Numbered from the stretch's first letter, positions 1-8,901 are shown. The stretch: 64,000 nucleotides of DNA from UBA1952 sp965200035 (GCA_965200035.1 OZ241334.1:1736001-1800000); one strand, 5' to 3'. Notes: a model not told the origin generated them from the sequence alone. Numbers and translations: made by a program.

Positions 1-747
1 ATGAAAACCCCTATTGTATCTACGCTTGCTGTGTTGCTTGGCTGTCTGTGTATTTTTGAATCCTGTAAAAAGAAAGATGGCAACGGCGAATGCAGGATCA
101 GTATGGTGCATATTACCTCAGACCAATATGATGCTACAACCACGTTGAATTATGATGCTTCGCAACGGCTTAGCCAGGCATCCACTACTGGTAGCGCCAG
201 TAAAATGCGCCAGTTCTCCTATAAAAGTGATAGCATCTTCGTTACAGAAAATACGGGCAGCGGTAGTACCAGGTATACGGTGACAACCAACAATGCCGGG
301 CACATCAATAAGCTGCTTGTGTACAGCAATACCGGAACGGTATCGAGCATTACCGATTATACTTACAACAGCGCCGGGCAGGTCATTGCAAAATCCATTA
401 CCGTTGGCAACAGCACACCGATCATTTATACGATTAGTTACAACAGCACGGGCGATGCAGCGAGCATTTATAACAATGCCAATACTTTTTCTGTGACTTC
501 TTACACCTACCTTACGGACAAAGCTTATCAGGTGGCTGATGGCGCGGGAATTGCCGATTTTCTGGATTACGGGATCACTATGGTAACCAATAAGCATCTG
601 CTGCAATCTTCCAATGTAGTCAATGCCACAACCGGCGTAACGACTATTACTAATGAATATACTTTCGACGGAGACCGCATTGCTAAGATGATTCAAACGG
701 CACAAGGCAAGGCCACCACTTATGATTACACTTACTCGTGCGATTGA
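1..747 (+). CDS. Putative lipoprotein with YD-like repeats
   Basis: The 248-residue protein opens with a lipoprotein signal peptide: a hydrophobic stretch ends at Cys22 in the context FESCKKKDG, the Cys-Lys-Lys pattern common in Bacteroidota lipoproteins. The rest is rich in Tyr, Asn, Ser and Thr and contains units such as DYTYNSAGQVIAKS and YTISYNSTGDAAS, which resemble YD/RHS-type beta-strand repeats. It is probably an outer-membrane-anchored protein facing the periplasm or surface; no function can be assigned. The ATG is the first base of the window, so the promoter is not visible, but the complete signal peptide argues that this is the real start. Its 3' end overlaps the convergent next gene by 16 bp. 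Confidence 0.7.
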   Translation: MKTPIVSTLAVLLGCLCIFESCKKKDGNGECRISMVHITSDQYDATTTLNYDASQRLSQASTTGSASKMRQFSYKSDSIFVTENTGSGSTRYTVTTNNAGHINKLLVYSNTGTVSSITDYTYNSAGQVIAKSITVGNSTPIIYTISYNSTGDAASIYNNANTFSVTSYTYLTDKAYQVADGAGIADFLDYGITMVTNKHLLQSSNVVNATTGVTTITNEYTFDGDRIAKMIQTAQGKATTYDYTYSCD

Positions 748-1334
748 TGTTCGGAATGCTGGTTTTTGAGCCGTTGCTCAATGCGCCGGTCGGGGATCAG
801 CCAGATAATAGCTACGATAGCATAGCCGCTTAAAGAAAGGCGCGCATCCACATAAGCCAGCGGTATTGAGATAAAATAGATAGCTGTTGATACCATTCCT
901 TTCCAGTCTTTCCCGATTGCCACAGCGAGTGTAGAGTCCGCGCCGTGCAGCCTGATCAGCACGCGCACCAGAATGAAATAGGCGATGCTGTTCATCAGCA
1001 ATAAGAATCCATATATGGCGACCGGAAATGTGGAGAAATGATTTTCTCCCATCCATGCTGTGGCAAAGGGAATGAGGGAAAGCCAGAACAGCAGATGAGT
1101 ATTGGCCCAAAGCACTGTTCCATCTACCTTGCTTACCGCATGAAACATGTGGTGGTGATTATTCCAGTAGATAGCCACATAAACAAAGCTGAGCACGTAA
1201 GAAAGAAATACGGGCAGCAATGGACGGATGGCTTCGAATGTATTGCCGTGCGGCACTTTCATCTCCAGAACCATGATAGTGATGATGATGGCAATTACAC
1301 CATCGCTGAATGCTTCCAGTCTGTTTTTGGTCAT
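732..1334 (-). CDS. TMEM175/DUF1211 family potassium channel-like membrane protein
   Basis: The 200-residue integral membrane protein begins MTKNRLEAFSDGVIAIIIT, which contains the RxxxFSDG motif at the start of the first helix of TMEM175 (DUF1211). In that family these FSD helices line a potassium-selective pore. About six hydrophobic segments can be counted, with a WNNHHHMFH stretch near residue 60 in the loop after the second helix, as in bacterial homologues. The length fits the bacterial single-repeat type. It is convergent with the preceding lipoprotein gene and shares 16 bp with it. Ion specificity is inferred from the family only. Confidence 0.85.
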   Translation of the reverse strand: MTKNRLEAFSDGVIAIIITIMVLEMKVPHGNTFEAIRPLLPVFLSYVLSFVYVAIYWNNHHHMFHAVSKVDGTVLWANTHLLFWLSLIPFATAWMGENHFSTFPVAIYGFLLLMNSIAYFILVRVLIRLHGADSTLAVAIGKDWKGMVSTAIYFISIPLAYVDARLSLSGYAIVAIIWLIPDRRIEQRLKNQHSEHQSHE

Positions 1335-1444
1335 GGCTATTGTATGGATTTAGAGCATGAAAACCGGAGATTTTTATTCCGGAAATTTTTATAAAAATAA
1401 CCTGTCAGCAGATCATAGTCATGGTCCCGTGTATAAATACAAAA

Positions 1445-1468
1445 GCCGCTTCCTGATCGGGAAGCGGC
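1445..1468. terminator. Rho-independent terminator, probably bidirectional
   Basis: A 9-bp perfect stem (GCCGCTTCC paired with GGAAGCGGC) with a 6-nt loop is flanked by AAAA on the left and a T run on the right. It lies 22 bp downstream of the stop of the minus-strand T9SS gene. The flanking tracts allow it to work on both strands. Confidence 0.85.
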
Positions 1469-1490
1469 CTTTTTAAAAATCTGTTTTTAA

Positions 1491-3098
1491 TTATTGTTTA
1501 TTCACCATCTGCGCAAGTATTTGTTTTCCTGTTCCGGCATCTTTTACGGTCAGCAGATAAGCGCCGGTTGGAATTGTTGCAAGGTCCAGTGTGCACATAC
1601 CGGCAGTAGCATCATACACTTTTGAGCTGAGCACCTGTCCACTCATATCTGTAAGCGCAATGGCTACCGATGCTGTTGGAGTTCTGATGGTCAGCTTTTC
1701 CTTTGCAGGATTCGGATAGGCCAGGGCTGTGCCATCCGTTGCCATTGCAACTGTCAATACCGGGCTGTATATGGAGGCGCCATTGATGCCGATCATTTTA
1801 AGACGATAATATCCTAAAGTCAGTGGCGCTTCGTCTGTATAGTTACCGGCTTCAGCTGTAGGTTTCATGGTAACTGTATTATGGAAGCTTTTAGCGTCCG
1901 CGCTCCGCTCTATGGTTATATGATCTAGTTCCTGCCAGTCTGCGATTTTCCAGTCCAGCATTACTGATGATTTTTCTGCATTGGCATCAAAGGAAATCAG
2001 CTTTACCGGAAGCGGCGTAATAGCGGAATTAGTAGCCAGATCGCCCCGCATCTCACCACTGCTCAGGGGCAGTACTGAAGCATTCATCGTATTCAATGTG
2101 CCATCGCTCGTATTGACCTGTGCGTATTGCCCGTTTGTAAAGAGGATATTGTAATTGCCGGCACCATCAAAATAAGCGCCGTCTTCCTCATAGTTTGGGC
2201 TGGTGTTAGGCGTTGTATTTACAAGTGTTACCTTACCCCAATAGCCTCCGCTGTTCACAACATCAATCTTTACCAAGTGGCTGTTCAATGGCGGCTCGCT
2301 GACGTTATTGCCTGGTAACACGGGAGTGGTCGGCGCATTTGGAAAAGAGATGTAAGAATAGAATTTGCCGTCTGCAGGATTCAGGTCCATATCCTGCCAG
2401 CCGCCGTTCGCATTGGACGTAGGCTGTCCGGCTACAGCGAATGCATATACTGCGCTCATAAAATTGGCATAGCCGGTTTGCAATATGGGATCAGAAATAT
2501 CCAGGTGATAATAAGCAGGTACAATGGCCGTGGTGCCGGCGGTAAGGTCTGTTGGGCTGGCAATTCTTCCGAGAAACACATCGATCTTGCCTCCGGAGAG
2601 AGGTGGGTTAAGGTCTGTAAATGTGTAGGCTGTAAACCAGTAGGTACCGGCATTATCCATATTGCCGGATGCGGTATTGACAAAACTGTAAGTAACCGGC
2701 CGGCCGGCATCAGCACTGGTTGGTGGCTGTATGGTCCCGATTTTGGTAGCCTCAGCATCCGCCCCAACTCTGTAAAGCGTGCCACTAGCACTGTTTGGAC
2801 CTGCATAAGCGTATTCCATGCCGTACATATAACCATCCAGCGGACTAATGCTCGCCGCATTTATATTCTGTGCCGTACCATTGGTATAAGTGATGGGTAT
2901 ACCTGCAGAAAAATCACCGCCTGCAGCTGCAGGATTGGCAGCAGTATAGAGAAATACCTGGTTAGGCGCGCTGTTAAGACCCGGCTTGCCAATGTAAACA
3001 TAATTTCTTACCATAGTATTGAACGGCACCATTGCCTCCAGCACACTTGAATAGCTGATGGCTGCAGCAATGCCTGCCAGCAATAAACATTTTTTCAT
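1491..3098 (-). CDS. T9SS-exported protein with C-terminal sorting domain
   Basis: This is a 535-residue secreted protein. The N-terminus MKKCLLLAGIAAAISYSSV is a signal peptide. The C-terminal ~80 residues (from about 455, AYPNPAKEKLTI) form a type A T9SS sorting domain: the YPNP start, the DMSGQVL turn and the final TGAYLLTVKD strand are typical. The middle is a Gly/Asn/Thr-rich domain with Asp-rich stretches such as DMDLNPADGKFYSY, resembling beta-propeller proteins, but I do not recognise the family. It should cross the outer membrane through the T9SS, whose SprA component is also in this window. It stands alone, ends in a terminator, and has a 457-bp AT-rich upstream region. Confidence 0.85.
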   Translation of the reverse strand: MKKCLLLAGIAAAISYSSVLEAMVPFNTMVRNYVYIGKPGLNSAPNQVFLYTAANPAAAGGDFSAGIPITYTNGTAQNINAASISPLDGYMYGMEYAYAGPNSASGTLYRVGADAEATKIGTIQPPTSADAGRPVTYSFVNTASGNMDNAGTYWFTAYTFTDLNPPLSGGKIDVFLGRIASPTDLTAGTTAIVPAYYHLDISDPILQTGYANFMSAVYAFAVAGQPTSNANGGWQDMDLNPADGKFYSYISFPNAPTTPVLPGNNVSEPPLNSHLVKIDVVNSGGYWGKVTLVNTTPNTSPNYEEDGAYFDGAGNYNILFTNGQYAQVNTSDGTLNTMNASVLPLSSGEMRGDLATNSAITPLPVKLISFDANAEKSSVMLDWKIADWQELDHITIERSADAKSFHNTVTMKPTAEAGNYTDEAPLTLGYYRLKMIGINGASIYSPVLTVAMATDGTALAYPNPAKEKLTIRTPTASVAIALTDMSGQVLSSKVYDATAGMCTLDLATIPTGAYLLTVKDAGTGKQILAQMVNKQ

Positions 3099-3555
3099 CT
3101 TATGATTTTTAAGGAATATCCTGTTTCAGATAACCTCCTTATCTATCAACTACCGTGCCAGATATTGAATTTTGTAAATTATTTTTTACTTGCTTTTAAT
3201 GAAATAGATTTTTAAAGTGAAGTATTTTAAATTCATTTTATAAATTATTTGATGTTTTTTGCCAGTTTTTTCATTTTGATAAATTCCCGTTTAGTTGCTT
3301 AATTGTACTGAATCAGAGAACGTTGGCAGTAATTGTACCTGATCCATCATCTTCTACAACCAACTGATTGCATGGCCAGAATAGCAAAGAATAGTAAATG
3401 ACATACCCGGCTTGTGTAACTATTCACTTCGAAGACCTGAAAAATAATTTGTTAAACAAATGATCGCCTTACAACATTGCGCAGCTTGAGCATGATTTCC
3501 TTTCTTTTTATACCCCGGCGGAATTTGCATGGATTAACAGACCTTTGCTGCCCAA
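3099..3555. other. AT-rich divergent intergenic region
   Basis: This 457-bp gap separates two divergent genes for exported proteins. 3160-3300 is very AT-rich. A one-mismatch -7 box, GACCTTTG at 3540-3547, lies 8 bp before the plus-strand start. I see no RNA gene, no convincing operator and no ORF here. Confidence 0.4.
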
Positions 3556-4386
3556 ATGATTTCTGTAAAATATATCCGGATTATTTTTCTGCTTGTGCTT
3601 GGTGGTTCAGGTACATATGCTGCAAGTGCCCAAAGTGCTGTTTCTCCTAAAAAGCACAAGCGCCATTCTGTTTATTTTTCCTGGGGCTATAATGCGGAAT
3701 GGTACACGCGCAGCAACGTGCATGTGAAGCAGGATGAGCTGGGCAATGATTATACTTTCAATAAAGTAAAGGCTACCGATCACCGGGGCTGGGATGAAGG
3801 GCTGTTCAAGCAACAACTAACCATTCCTCAATACAATTACCGCATCGGCTATATGCTGGATGAAGACCGCGGCATCGGCATCGAGATCAATTTCGACCAT
3901 ACGAAGTACATCATTGCGCTGGATCAGGATCTACACATGACCGGCCAGTTTCAGGGACGCAATGTGGATACGAATATTCGTTTCTCCAGCGAAAATGGCT
4001 TTCATTATTACCTGAACAATGGCGCCAATTTCTTCCTCATCAATCTGGTGAAGCGCATGCACCTGTGGCATGATAAGCAAAATATTGTGCGCATCGATGC
4101 GCTTGGCAAGGCCGGCATCGGCCCGGTAGTACCGCATGTGGACAATCAGCTTTTCGGCGGACAAAATGACCCGCACTTTCAGCTTGGCGGCTGGAATACC
4201 GGCGTAGAAGCAGACATTAAAGCGACTTTCTGGAAGTATGCCTATCTGGAATACGGATTCAAAGGTGACTATGCGCGCTACAGCGGATTGCGCAGCTACA
4301 AGGGCGATGCCCGCCAGTCTTTCGGCACATTCGAGATGATCTTAAGTCTCGGCATCAACATACCCACAGGCAGGAAAAAGGGCTGA
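3556..4386 (+). CDS. Outer-membrane beta-barrel protein of unknown function
   Basis: The 276-residue protein has an N-terminal signal peptide ending near AASAQS (residue ~26). Alternating polar/hydrophobic strands follow, for example YFSWGYNAEWYT, IGIEINFDHTKYI and YAYLEYGFKGDYARY. The protein ends in a strand (MILSLGINIPTG) before a basic tail. This pattern fits a small outer-membrane beta-barrel of the kind common in Bacteroidota. No catalytic motif is visible and I cannot name a family. Its stop codon lies within the left arm of the terminator shared with the convergent CDF gene. Confidence 0.65.
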   Translation: MISVKYIRIIFLLVLGGSGTYAASAQSAVSPKKHKRHSVYFSWGYNAEWYTRSNVHVKQDELGNDYTFNKVKATDHRGWDEGLFKQQLTIPQYNYRIGYMLDEDRGIGIEINFDHTKYIIALDQDLHMTGQFQGRNVDTNIRFSSENGFHYYLNNGANFFLINLVKRMHLWHDKQNIVRIDALGKAGIGPVVPHVDNQLFGGQNDPHFQLGGWNTGVEADIKATFWKYAYLEYGFKGDYARYSGLRSYKGDARQSFGTFEMILSLGINIPTGRKKG

Positions 4387-4398
4387 TAAAATCAGCCC
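4380..4398. terminator. Bidirectional terminator between convergent genes
   Basis: An 8-bp perfect stem (GGGCTGAT / ATCAGCCC) with a 3-nt loop is flanked by AAAAA and TTTT. The TGA stop of the plus-strand gene lies inside the stem. The site ends 8 bp before the end of the minus-strand CDF gene. Confidence 0.85.
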
Positions 4399-4405
4399 TT
4401 TTCTA

Positions 4406-5317
4406 CTATAGCTTACAGCCTCCAGTTCTGGCATCATCTTCCAGCTCAATGGTTGCATGGCTTATGTTATGGTGCTCCAGCTCATGCTTTACGGCTTTTA
4501 CCACGTCCAGCTTTTCGGTGAATGTCAGTGACGGGTCTGCCTCCAGGTGAGCAGTGAGCGCATTCTCTGTTGTGCTCATGGCCCAGATGTGAATGTGCGT
4601 GACCGTCTTTACTCCCTGCACGGAACTCATCATACGCTCTACTTCATCTGCATCTACATTGCGCGGCACGGCATCCAGCGAAAGCCTGATACTGTCTGAC
4701 AGCAGAGTCCAGGTACTGATCATGATTACTACCAGCACTACCATACTTACCACAGCATCCAGCCAATACCAGTGCGTATAGCTAATGACAATGCCGGCTA
4801 TGACGACTCCTACAGATACAAGCGCATCGGCCATCAGGTGGAGATAAGCGCTTCGGGCATTGAGCTCATGCTGGCTTTTGGCAAAGAGCATGGCCGAGAT
4901 ACCATTGATCAGGATACCCAACCCTGCTACCCACGCTACCACCCCACCTTCCAATGGCTCCGGATGACGCAGCCTCATAATGGCTTCATAACCCAGAATG
5001 CCGATAGCCACCAGCAGGATTACCGCATTGATAAGCGCAGCGAGAATAGTGCTCTTCTTGTAACCATAGGTAAAGTTCTGCGAAGGCCGGAGCTTCGCCA
5101 GCCGGAAAGCCAGCAGCGATAATCCCAGGCTGGCCACATCGCTCAGGTTATGCCCGGCATCGGTGAGCAGCGATAGTGAATGCGTAAGCAGCCCGGCCAC
5201 CGCTTCGCCGATTACATAGATCAGGTTCAGGATGATCCCGATCAGGAATGCCTGGCTGGTAGCCTGTGCTGCCGTTACAGCATGGCTGTGGTCGTGATGA
5301 TGATGTTCGTGCGCCAT
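4406..5317 (-). CDS. Cation diffusion facilitator (Zn/Co/Cd exporter)
   Basis: The 303-residue transporter belongs to the CDF family (CzcD/ZitB type), which exchanges divalent metal ions for protons across the inner membrane. The His-rich N-terminus (HEHHHHDHSHA) precedes six predicted membrane helices. Metal-site residues are visible as LTDAGHNLSD in helix 2 (Asp53, His56 or Asp60) and HLMAD in helix 5 (His160, Asp164); this His/Asp combination is typical of zinc-type members. The C-terminal ~90 residues match the cytoplasmic ferredoxin-like domain, with VTHIHIWAM. It starts 7 bp after the TonB-dependent receptor gene, so the two are very likely cotranscribed. This suggests a joint metal-handling role, with export from the cytoplasm as the CDF part. 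Confidence 0.93.
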   Translation of the reverse strand: MAHEHHHHDHSHAVTAAQATSQAFLIGIILNLIYVIGEAVAGLLTHSLSLLTDAGHNLSDVASLGLSLLAFRLAKLRPSQNFTYGYKKSTILAALINAVILLVAIGILGYEAIMRLRHPEPLEGGVVAWVAGLGILINGISAMLFAKSQHELNARSAYLHLMADALVSVGVVIAGIVISYTHWYWLDAVVSMVVLVVIMISTWTLLSDSIRLSLDAVPRNVDADEVERMMSSVQGVKTVTHIHIWAMSTTENALTAHLEADPSLTFTEKLDVVKAVKHELEHHNISHATIELEDDARTGGCKL

Positions 5318-5324
5318 ATGTTTT

Positions 5325-7286
5325 TTAAAGGTTCAGCTTAATGCCTCCGTTAATTACAAATCCATCCAGCGGCGCATAAATATCGCGAAACTGCGGCGAG
5401 GAAATGCTGCCGGTATAAATGGTATCGAATCTTGTTTGCCGTACATCCAGAAAGTTCTCAAAATTGATGTACAGGGAAAACCGCTTCCAGAGCTTTTCTG
5501 CCATGAAGCCGCACAGCCAATAATCGCGCCCCGTTGCGCCATCGCTCAGCTGCTGCGGGCTGTAATAATATGCCTCCAGCCCTATCTTCCACTGATCTTC
5601 TAATTCATAAAACAATACGCTGTTCACCCGGTGCTGTGGCGTCAGCGGGTTTTCCTTTTTTATCCCTCCTGTATGCACATAGGCATCCGTAAATGTATAG
5701 CCCAGGAAGAGCTTGAAATCTCCATAGCCCAGCTTGATATTCGTTTCCAGCCCGCGGCTGTCTATATGTCCGTCGATATTATCGAACTGCCAGGCGCCGG
5801 CACCTGCGGCCTGCAGCAGCAATGGATTATTGATGCGGGTGTAGAAAAACAATTGATTGATGCTGAACGTGAGCTTCCCGCCTGCAAAAGAGGTGCGGTA
5901 ATTAATGTCCCAGTTGGCGCCATAGCTTTTCTCCAGCTCGTTTCTGCTGGTGCTGATGGGCAGTACATTCCGATACTGGATGCGCTCGCTTTCTTCTGTA
6001 AAAATAGTCGGTGTCTTGTAGCCCAATCCACCGCCAATGCGCGATGAGAGCCGTGCATTGTACTTATAAAGCAGCGATAGCCGGGGCAACGCAGCAAAGC
6101 CATAATCGATCACATAATCACCACGCAGGCCACCTTCTACAAAGAGCTTAGGAGCTACATGCCAGGTGCTTTGCACAAATGCGCCCGCCGTAGTCTGCGT
6201 GTAATCCCGCTTGGGAAAAGGCTCGTTCGATACTTCACGAAAAGCATCTGTAAGCAGATTACCGCCGGCTACCCAATCCAGCTTCTCCCCATTGTGATTA
6301 TACGTAAGCTCCGTATAGGTAAGATGCTGCGTACCTTCAAAGTCATAGCCGGGCGTACCAATGATTCGGTTGAAGTAGCCATAGCTGTTTTTAAAGGACA
6401 GTGTATTCTCTTTCGAAAACTGATGCGTGACCGACAGCTGGGTGCTGATGCGCTTTGTACGGTTGCGCTCGTAGTATCCGTTGAGTGTATCTGCCTCGCC
6501 GCGGATGTAATGAAGATCGCCGCCAATGCGGTTTTCAAAAGTGGCATTTACACCGGCTACAATGGTGGTGCGCGAAGATGGATAAAAGAACAGCTTGGGA
6601 TTGATGGTATAGCGCTCAAACTTCGGGATAGCTGTAAGGTCAATACCGGCGGGATCATAAGGCGCATTGCTGTTGCGGGATACAAAAACAGTGGTGCCTG
6701 TCTTCCCAAAACGCTGACCATAGAATGCATTAATATCCAGTCCGCCGGCGCTGGTGCCATTGATATGTGCCCGCAGTTCACGTTCTGCGCCGGGTGTCTT
6801 CGAGATCAGGTTTACAAGACCGGCTATAGCGCCGCCGCCGTACAGCGTAGATGCCGAGCCCTTGATCACTTCTACCTGCTTCAGATCAAGCGGTGGGGTT
6901 TGCAATAGACCAAGTCCGCTGGCTGCGCCTGAGTACAAAGGCAAACCATCTTTCAGGATTTGCGTATAGCGCCCGTCAAGCCCCTGAATACGGATCGATG
7001 CATTGGCCGATGTTGCAGATGTTTGCTGCGTCTGGATGCCTGTGCTTTCGGAGAGCAGCATGCGGATATCGCCGGGCTTCATATTGGCCTTCTCATCCAG
7101 CTCTTCGCCGCCTATGAATTCGATGCGTGCAGGAATATCGCGGATAGACCGGTTGCTCCGGGTAGTGCTGATGGTAATGACTTCAAGATCGCTCTTGAGC
7201 GTGGAATCAGCTGGCTGCCCGTGTTCCTGAGCAGCGGCAGTGGTGCAGCCGCCGGCTAGGGCTGCTGCGATGATGATTGCTTTCAT
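5325..7286 (-). CDS. TonB-dependent outer-membrane receptor
   Basis: The 653-residue receptor has a signal peptide (residues 1-19, ending TTAAAQ), a TonB box-like region (LEVITIS) and a plug domain at about 40-165. The plug motifs IRIQGLDGRYTQILKDGLPL and VEVIKGSASTLYGGGAIAGL are clear. A ~480-residue 22-strand-type barrel follows and ends GFVINGGIKLNL. It lacks the carboxypeptidase-like N-terminal domain of SusC proteins, so it resembles FecA/BtuB-type siderophore, metal or cobalamin receptors. The gene sits between a small Cys-rich protein gene and a CDF exporter gene on the same strand, which points to a metal or metal-chelate substrate. The exact ligand cannot be told from sequence. Confidence 0.93.
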   Translation of the reverse strand: MKAIIIAAALAGGCTTAAAQEHGQPADSTLKSDLEVITISTTRSNRSIRDIPARIEFIGGEELDEKANMKPGDIRMLLSESTGIQTQQTSATSANASIRIQGLDGRYTQILKDGLPLYSGAASGLGLLQTPPLDLKQVEVIKGSASTLYGGGAIAGLVNLISKTPGAERELRAHINGTSAGGLDINAFYGQRFGKTGTTVFVSRNSNAPYDPAGIDLTAIPKFERYTINPKLFFYPSSRTTIVAGVNATFENRIGGDLHYIRGEADTLNGYYERNRTKRISTQLSVTHQFSKENTLSFKNSYGYFNRIIGTPGYDFEGTQHLTYTELTYNHNGEKLDWVAGGNLLTDAFREVSNEPFPKRDYTQTTAGAFVQSTWHVAPKLFVEGGLRGDYVIDYGFAALPRLSLLYKYNARLSSRIGGGLGYKTPTIFTEESERIQYRNVLPISTSRNELEKSYGANWDINYRTSFAGGKLTFSINQLFFYTRINNPLLLQAAGAGAWQFDNIDGHIDSRGLETNIKLGYGDFKLFLGYTFTDAYVHTGGIKKENPLTPQHRVNSVLFYELEDQWKIGLEAYYYSPQQLSDGATGRDYWLCGFMAEKLWKRFSLYINFENFLDVRQTRFDTIYTGSISSPQFRDIYAPLDGFVINGGIKLNL

Positions 7287-7398
7287 TGCAGTAAGTCTCT
7301 GATGTTTTTTGAGTAGAAAATATCCTTTACAGGAATTTTTACCGGCTCATAGAATGCGCCGGTCCTTTACGCACAGCAATGATGAATGCTGCGCGTGA
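7287..7398 (-). other. Spacer with two imperfect hairpins inside the metal operon
   Basis: Between the Cys-rich small gene and the receptor gene there are two inverted repeats. One has arms ACCGGC / GCCGGT (about 7340-7364); the other has arms near CGCACAGCA / TGCTGCGCG (about 7370-7395). Neither is followed by a clear U-tract in the direction of transcription. They could be mRNA-processing or attenuation structures, or chance. Confidence 0.35.
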
Positions 7399-7749
7399 TC
7401 AGAAGACTAACTGCGGAGGCTGCCAGATGGGAAAGAAGACTTTTGCTAATGCCGTTAATGCATAAAACCCTTTGGGCTTCTCAAAAAAGGTTGCTGGTTG
7501 CCGCAGCATTGCGGTACTCATTGGGGGCACTACAAAACCCGCACAGCAGGAGCAGGTACAGAATGGAGAACAGTTATCCGCATCGCCGCAATGCTCATGC
7601 GCAGCCTGTGGCGCAGCCGCAGCACAGGTGCTGTATATGGCCGGCGCAGCAGCATCCGTACAGGGCAGGCAGCTTAATGCCAGCACTAATACAGCTAAGA
7701 AGAATGAGATGAAGCGACGCACGGTACGCAAATTTAGCGCATTACTCAT
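7399..7749 (-). CDS. Small Cys-rich membrane/periplasmic protein (DUF6660-like)
   Basis: A 116-residue protein is predicted from the ATG at 7749 (MSNALNLRTVRRF). A longer reading frame extends upstream, but this start precedes a signal/anchor helix (FISFFLAVLVLALSCLPC) directly. After it comes a Cys/His cluster, HEHCGDADNCSPFCTCSCC, with six Cys and two His, a plausible metal-binding patch. From memory it resembles the small DUF6660 family found upstream of TonB receptors and metal exporters in Bacteroidota; this is recognition, not a database hit. It is the first gene of the set with the receptor and the CDF exporter, so a metal-sensing or metal-buffering role is inferred. Confidence 0.65.
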   Translation of the reverse strand: MSNALNLRTVRRFISFFLAVLVLALSCLPCTDAAAPAIYSTCAAAAPQAAHEHCGDADNCSPFCTCSCCAGFVVPPMSTAMLRQPATFFEKPKGFYALTALAKVFFPIWQPPQLVF

Positions 7750-7811
7750 TACCGGCAGGTGTGCCTGCAATATACCTGCCAGTACGGATGGTGGAGCCTT
7801 TTGTACCAAAA

Positions 7812-7819
7812 TACTTTTG
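7812..7819 (+). promoter_or_regulatory. Bacteroidota -7 box (TACTTTTG)
   Basis: TACTTTTG matches TAnnTTTG exactly and lies 16 bp upstream of the ATG of the 7836 lipoprotein gene, implying a leader of only about 10 nt. No well-placed -33 TTTG is seen. Confidence 0.6.
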
Positions 7820-7835
7820 CAGAAATAAACTTCTT

Positions 7836-8288
7836 ATGAACAAGCAAACAATTATTCCGCTGGTACTGCTCGCTGTCGGCGCATTTGCATCCTGCAAGAA
7901 AGACGATAGTCCAGGTGTAAGCGCTGCTACGTGCACCATTACGATCAATGATACCCTGAACATTACTCCGGATTCCGTGCATTATGATTATTACAGCGGC
8001 ACGCTGCCGCGCATGCAGGCATTCAAAAACAGCGAAGCTGTCTTCACGCTCTGGCCGGGCTCTTTTGCTACCAATACAGTAAGCCTCAAGCGCCAGTATG
8101 TCTATTGGATCTATAAGACGGGTATCTATTCTCCGGAAGAGGCACGACCGGGTTCTTTAACCCTTACGAATAGCAATGATGTGCTGAGCGGCAGCTTTAC
8201 GGCCAATGGTACTGTGTATTCAGGCACGGGGCCTGCTGCCGGCAAGATCAGCGCTACGTTTGCAAACGTGCGCCAGACAGGCCGCTAA
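7836..8288 (+). CDS. Putative lipoprotein, function unknown
   Basis: The 150-residue protein starts at MNKQTIIPLVLLAVGAFASC; the lipobox Cys20 is followed by KKDD. A longer in-frame start at 7761 is rejected because the signal peptide begins here and a good -7 box sits just upstream. The mature part is short and beta-rich (RQYVYWIYKTGIYSPEEARP, LSGSFTANGTVYSGTG) and probably folds as a small beta-sandwich on the membrane surface. I do not recognise a family. It is divergent from the Cys-rich metal-operon gene and followed by a strong terminator, so it is probably monocistronic. Confidence 0.7.
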   Translation: MNKQTIIPLVLLAVGAFASCKKDDSPGVSAATCTITINDTLNITPDSVHYDYYSGTLPRMQAFKNSEAVFTLWPGSFATNTVSLKRQYVYWIYKTGIYSPEEARPGSLTLTNSNDVLSGSFTANGTVYSGTGPAAGKISATFANVRQTGR

Positions 8289-8302
8289 ATAAATAGCATT
8301 AC

Positions 8303-8333
8303 AAAGGCCGCGACGTGAGATGTCGCGGCCTTT
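8303..8333. terminator. Bidirectional terminator
   Basis: A 12-bp perfect stem (AAAGGCCGCGAC / GTCGCGGCCTTT) with a 7-nt loop lies between the convergent lipoprotein and DUF2911 genes. The A and T runs at the stem base suit both directions. Confidence 0.88.
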
Positions 8334-8358
8334 GACTTTTGTTACTTTATCTGATTGT

Positions 8359-8901
8359 TCAGATGCTTACTTTGAAGCTTACCTTCTTATCGCCCCACAT
8401 AAGCGATACGATTCCTTGTTTGGTAATGGAGTAGGTGAGCTTTTCTGCAAATGGTGCCGCTTTTAACTCAGGCACGGTGATTTTCGCAACATCAGCGCCT
8501 TTGTTTTTCTCATAATCATATGCGCCCCAGGTATCCCAGATTTTATTGAAGATGAGCGTCCACTTGCCGCCGTTCCTTTGGGTGAAGAAAGCATATTTAC
8601 CGGCGGGCAATGTCTTGCCTTCTACTGTAACCGGCTTATCTGTCTCAAAAACGGTTGCCTCATTCGCGCCTGCTCTCCAGACTTTGCCATCCATCGGCTC
8701 CAGGTCTTTGCCAATGGTGCGGCCTTTTACGGATGGCTGTCCATAGCTGATTTTGATGGTAGCTCCGCTGCTGATTGTTTCTGTAACCATCGCAGGCGGG
8801 CTCGGGCGTTTTGATTTGTCTTCTGCGGCTTTCTGTGCCATGGCGGTGCCGGCTGTAAGCATGGTTGCGGCTACCGTAATCATGGTGATGAGTTTCTTCA
8901 T
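8359..8901 (-). CDS. DUF2911 domain secreted protein
   Basis: The 180-residue protein has a signal peptide (MKKLITMITVAATMLTAGTA, cut near MAQ). The mature part matches the DUF2911 family common in Bacteroidota: ISYGQPSVKGRTIG, VWRAGANEATVFETD and GKYAFFTQ in order, then WGAYDY and a C-terminal beta segment. The length agrees with single-domain DUF2911 proteins. It is predicted to be periplasmic; the family's biochemical role is unknown. A one-mismatch promoter box (minus-strand CACCTTTG) lies 33 bp upstream of the start. It is probably a single-gene unit ending at the terminator shared with the 7836 gene. Confidence 0.9.
   Translation of the reverse strand: MKKLITMITVAATMLTAGTAMAQKAAEDKSKRPSPPAMVTETISSGATIKISYGQPSVKGRTIGKDLEPMDGKVWRAGANEATVFETDKPVTVEGKTLPAGKYAFFTQRNGGKWTLIFNKIWDTWGAYDYEKNKGADVAKITVPELKAAPFAEKLTYSITKQGIVSLMWGDKKVSFKVSI

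Noticed and set aside
6159..6908. Plus-strand open frame opposite the TonB receptor
   Set aside because: It is a shadow frame of a well-supported gene with no domain of its own.
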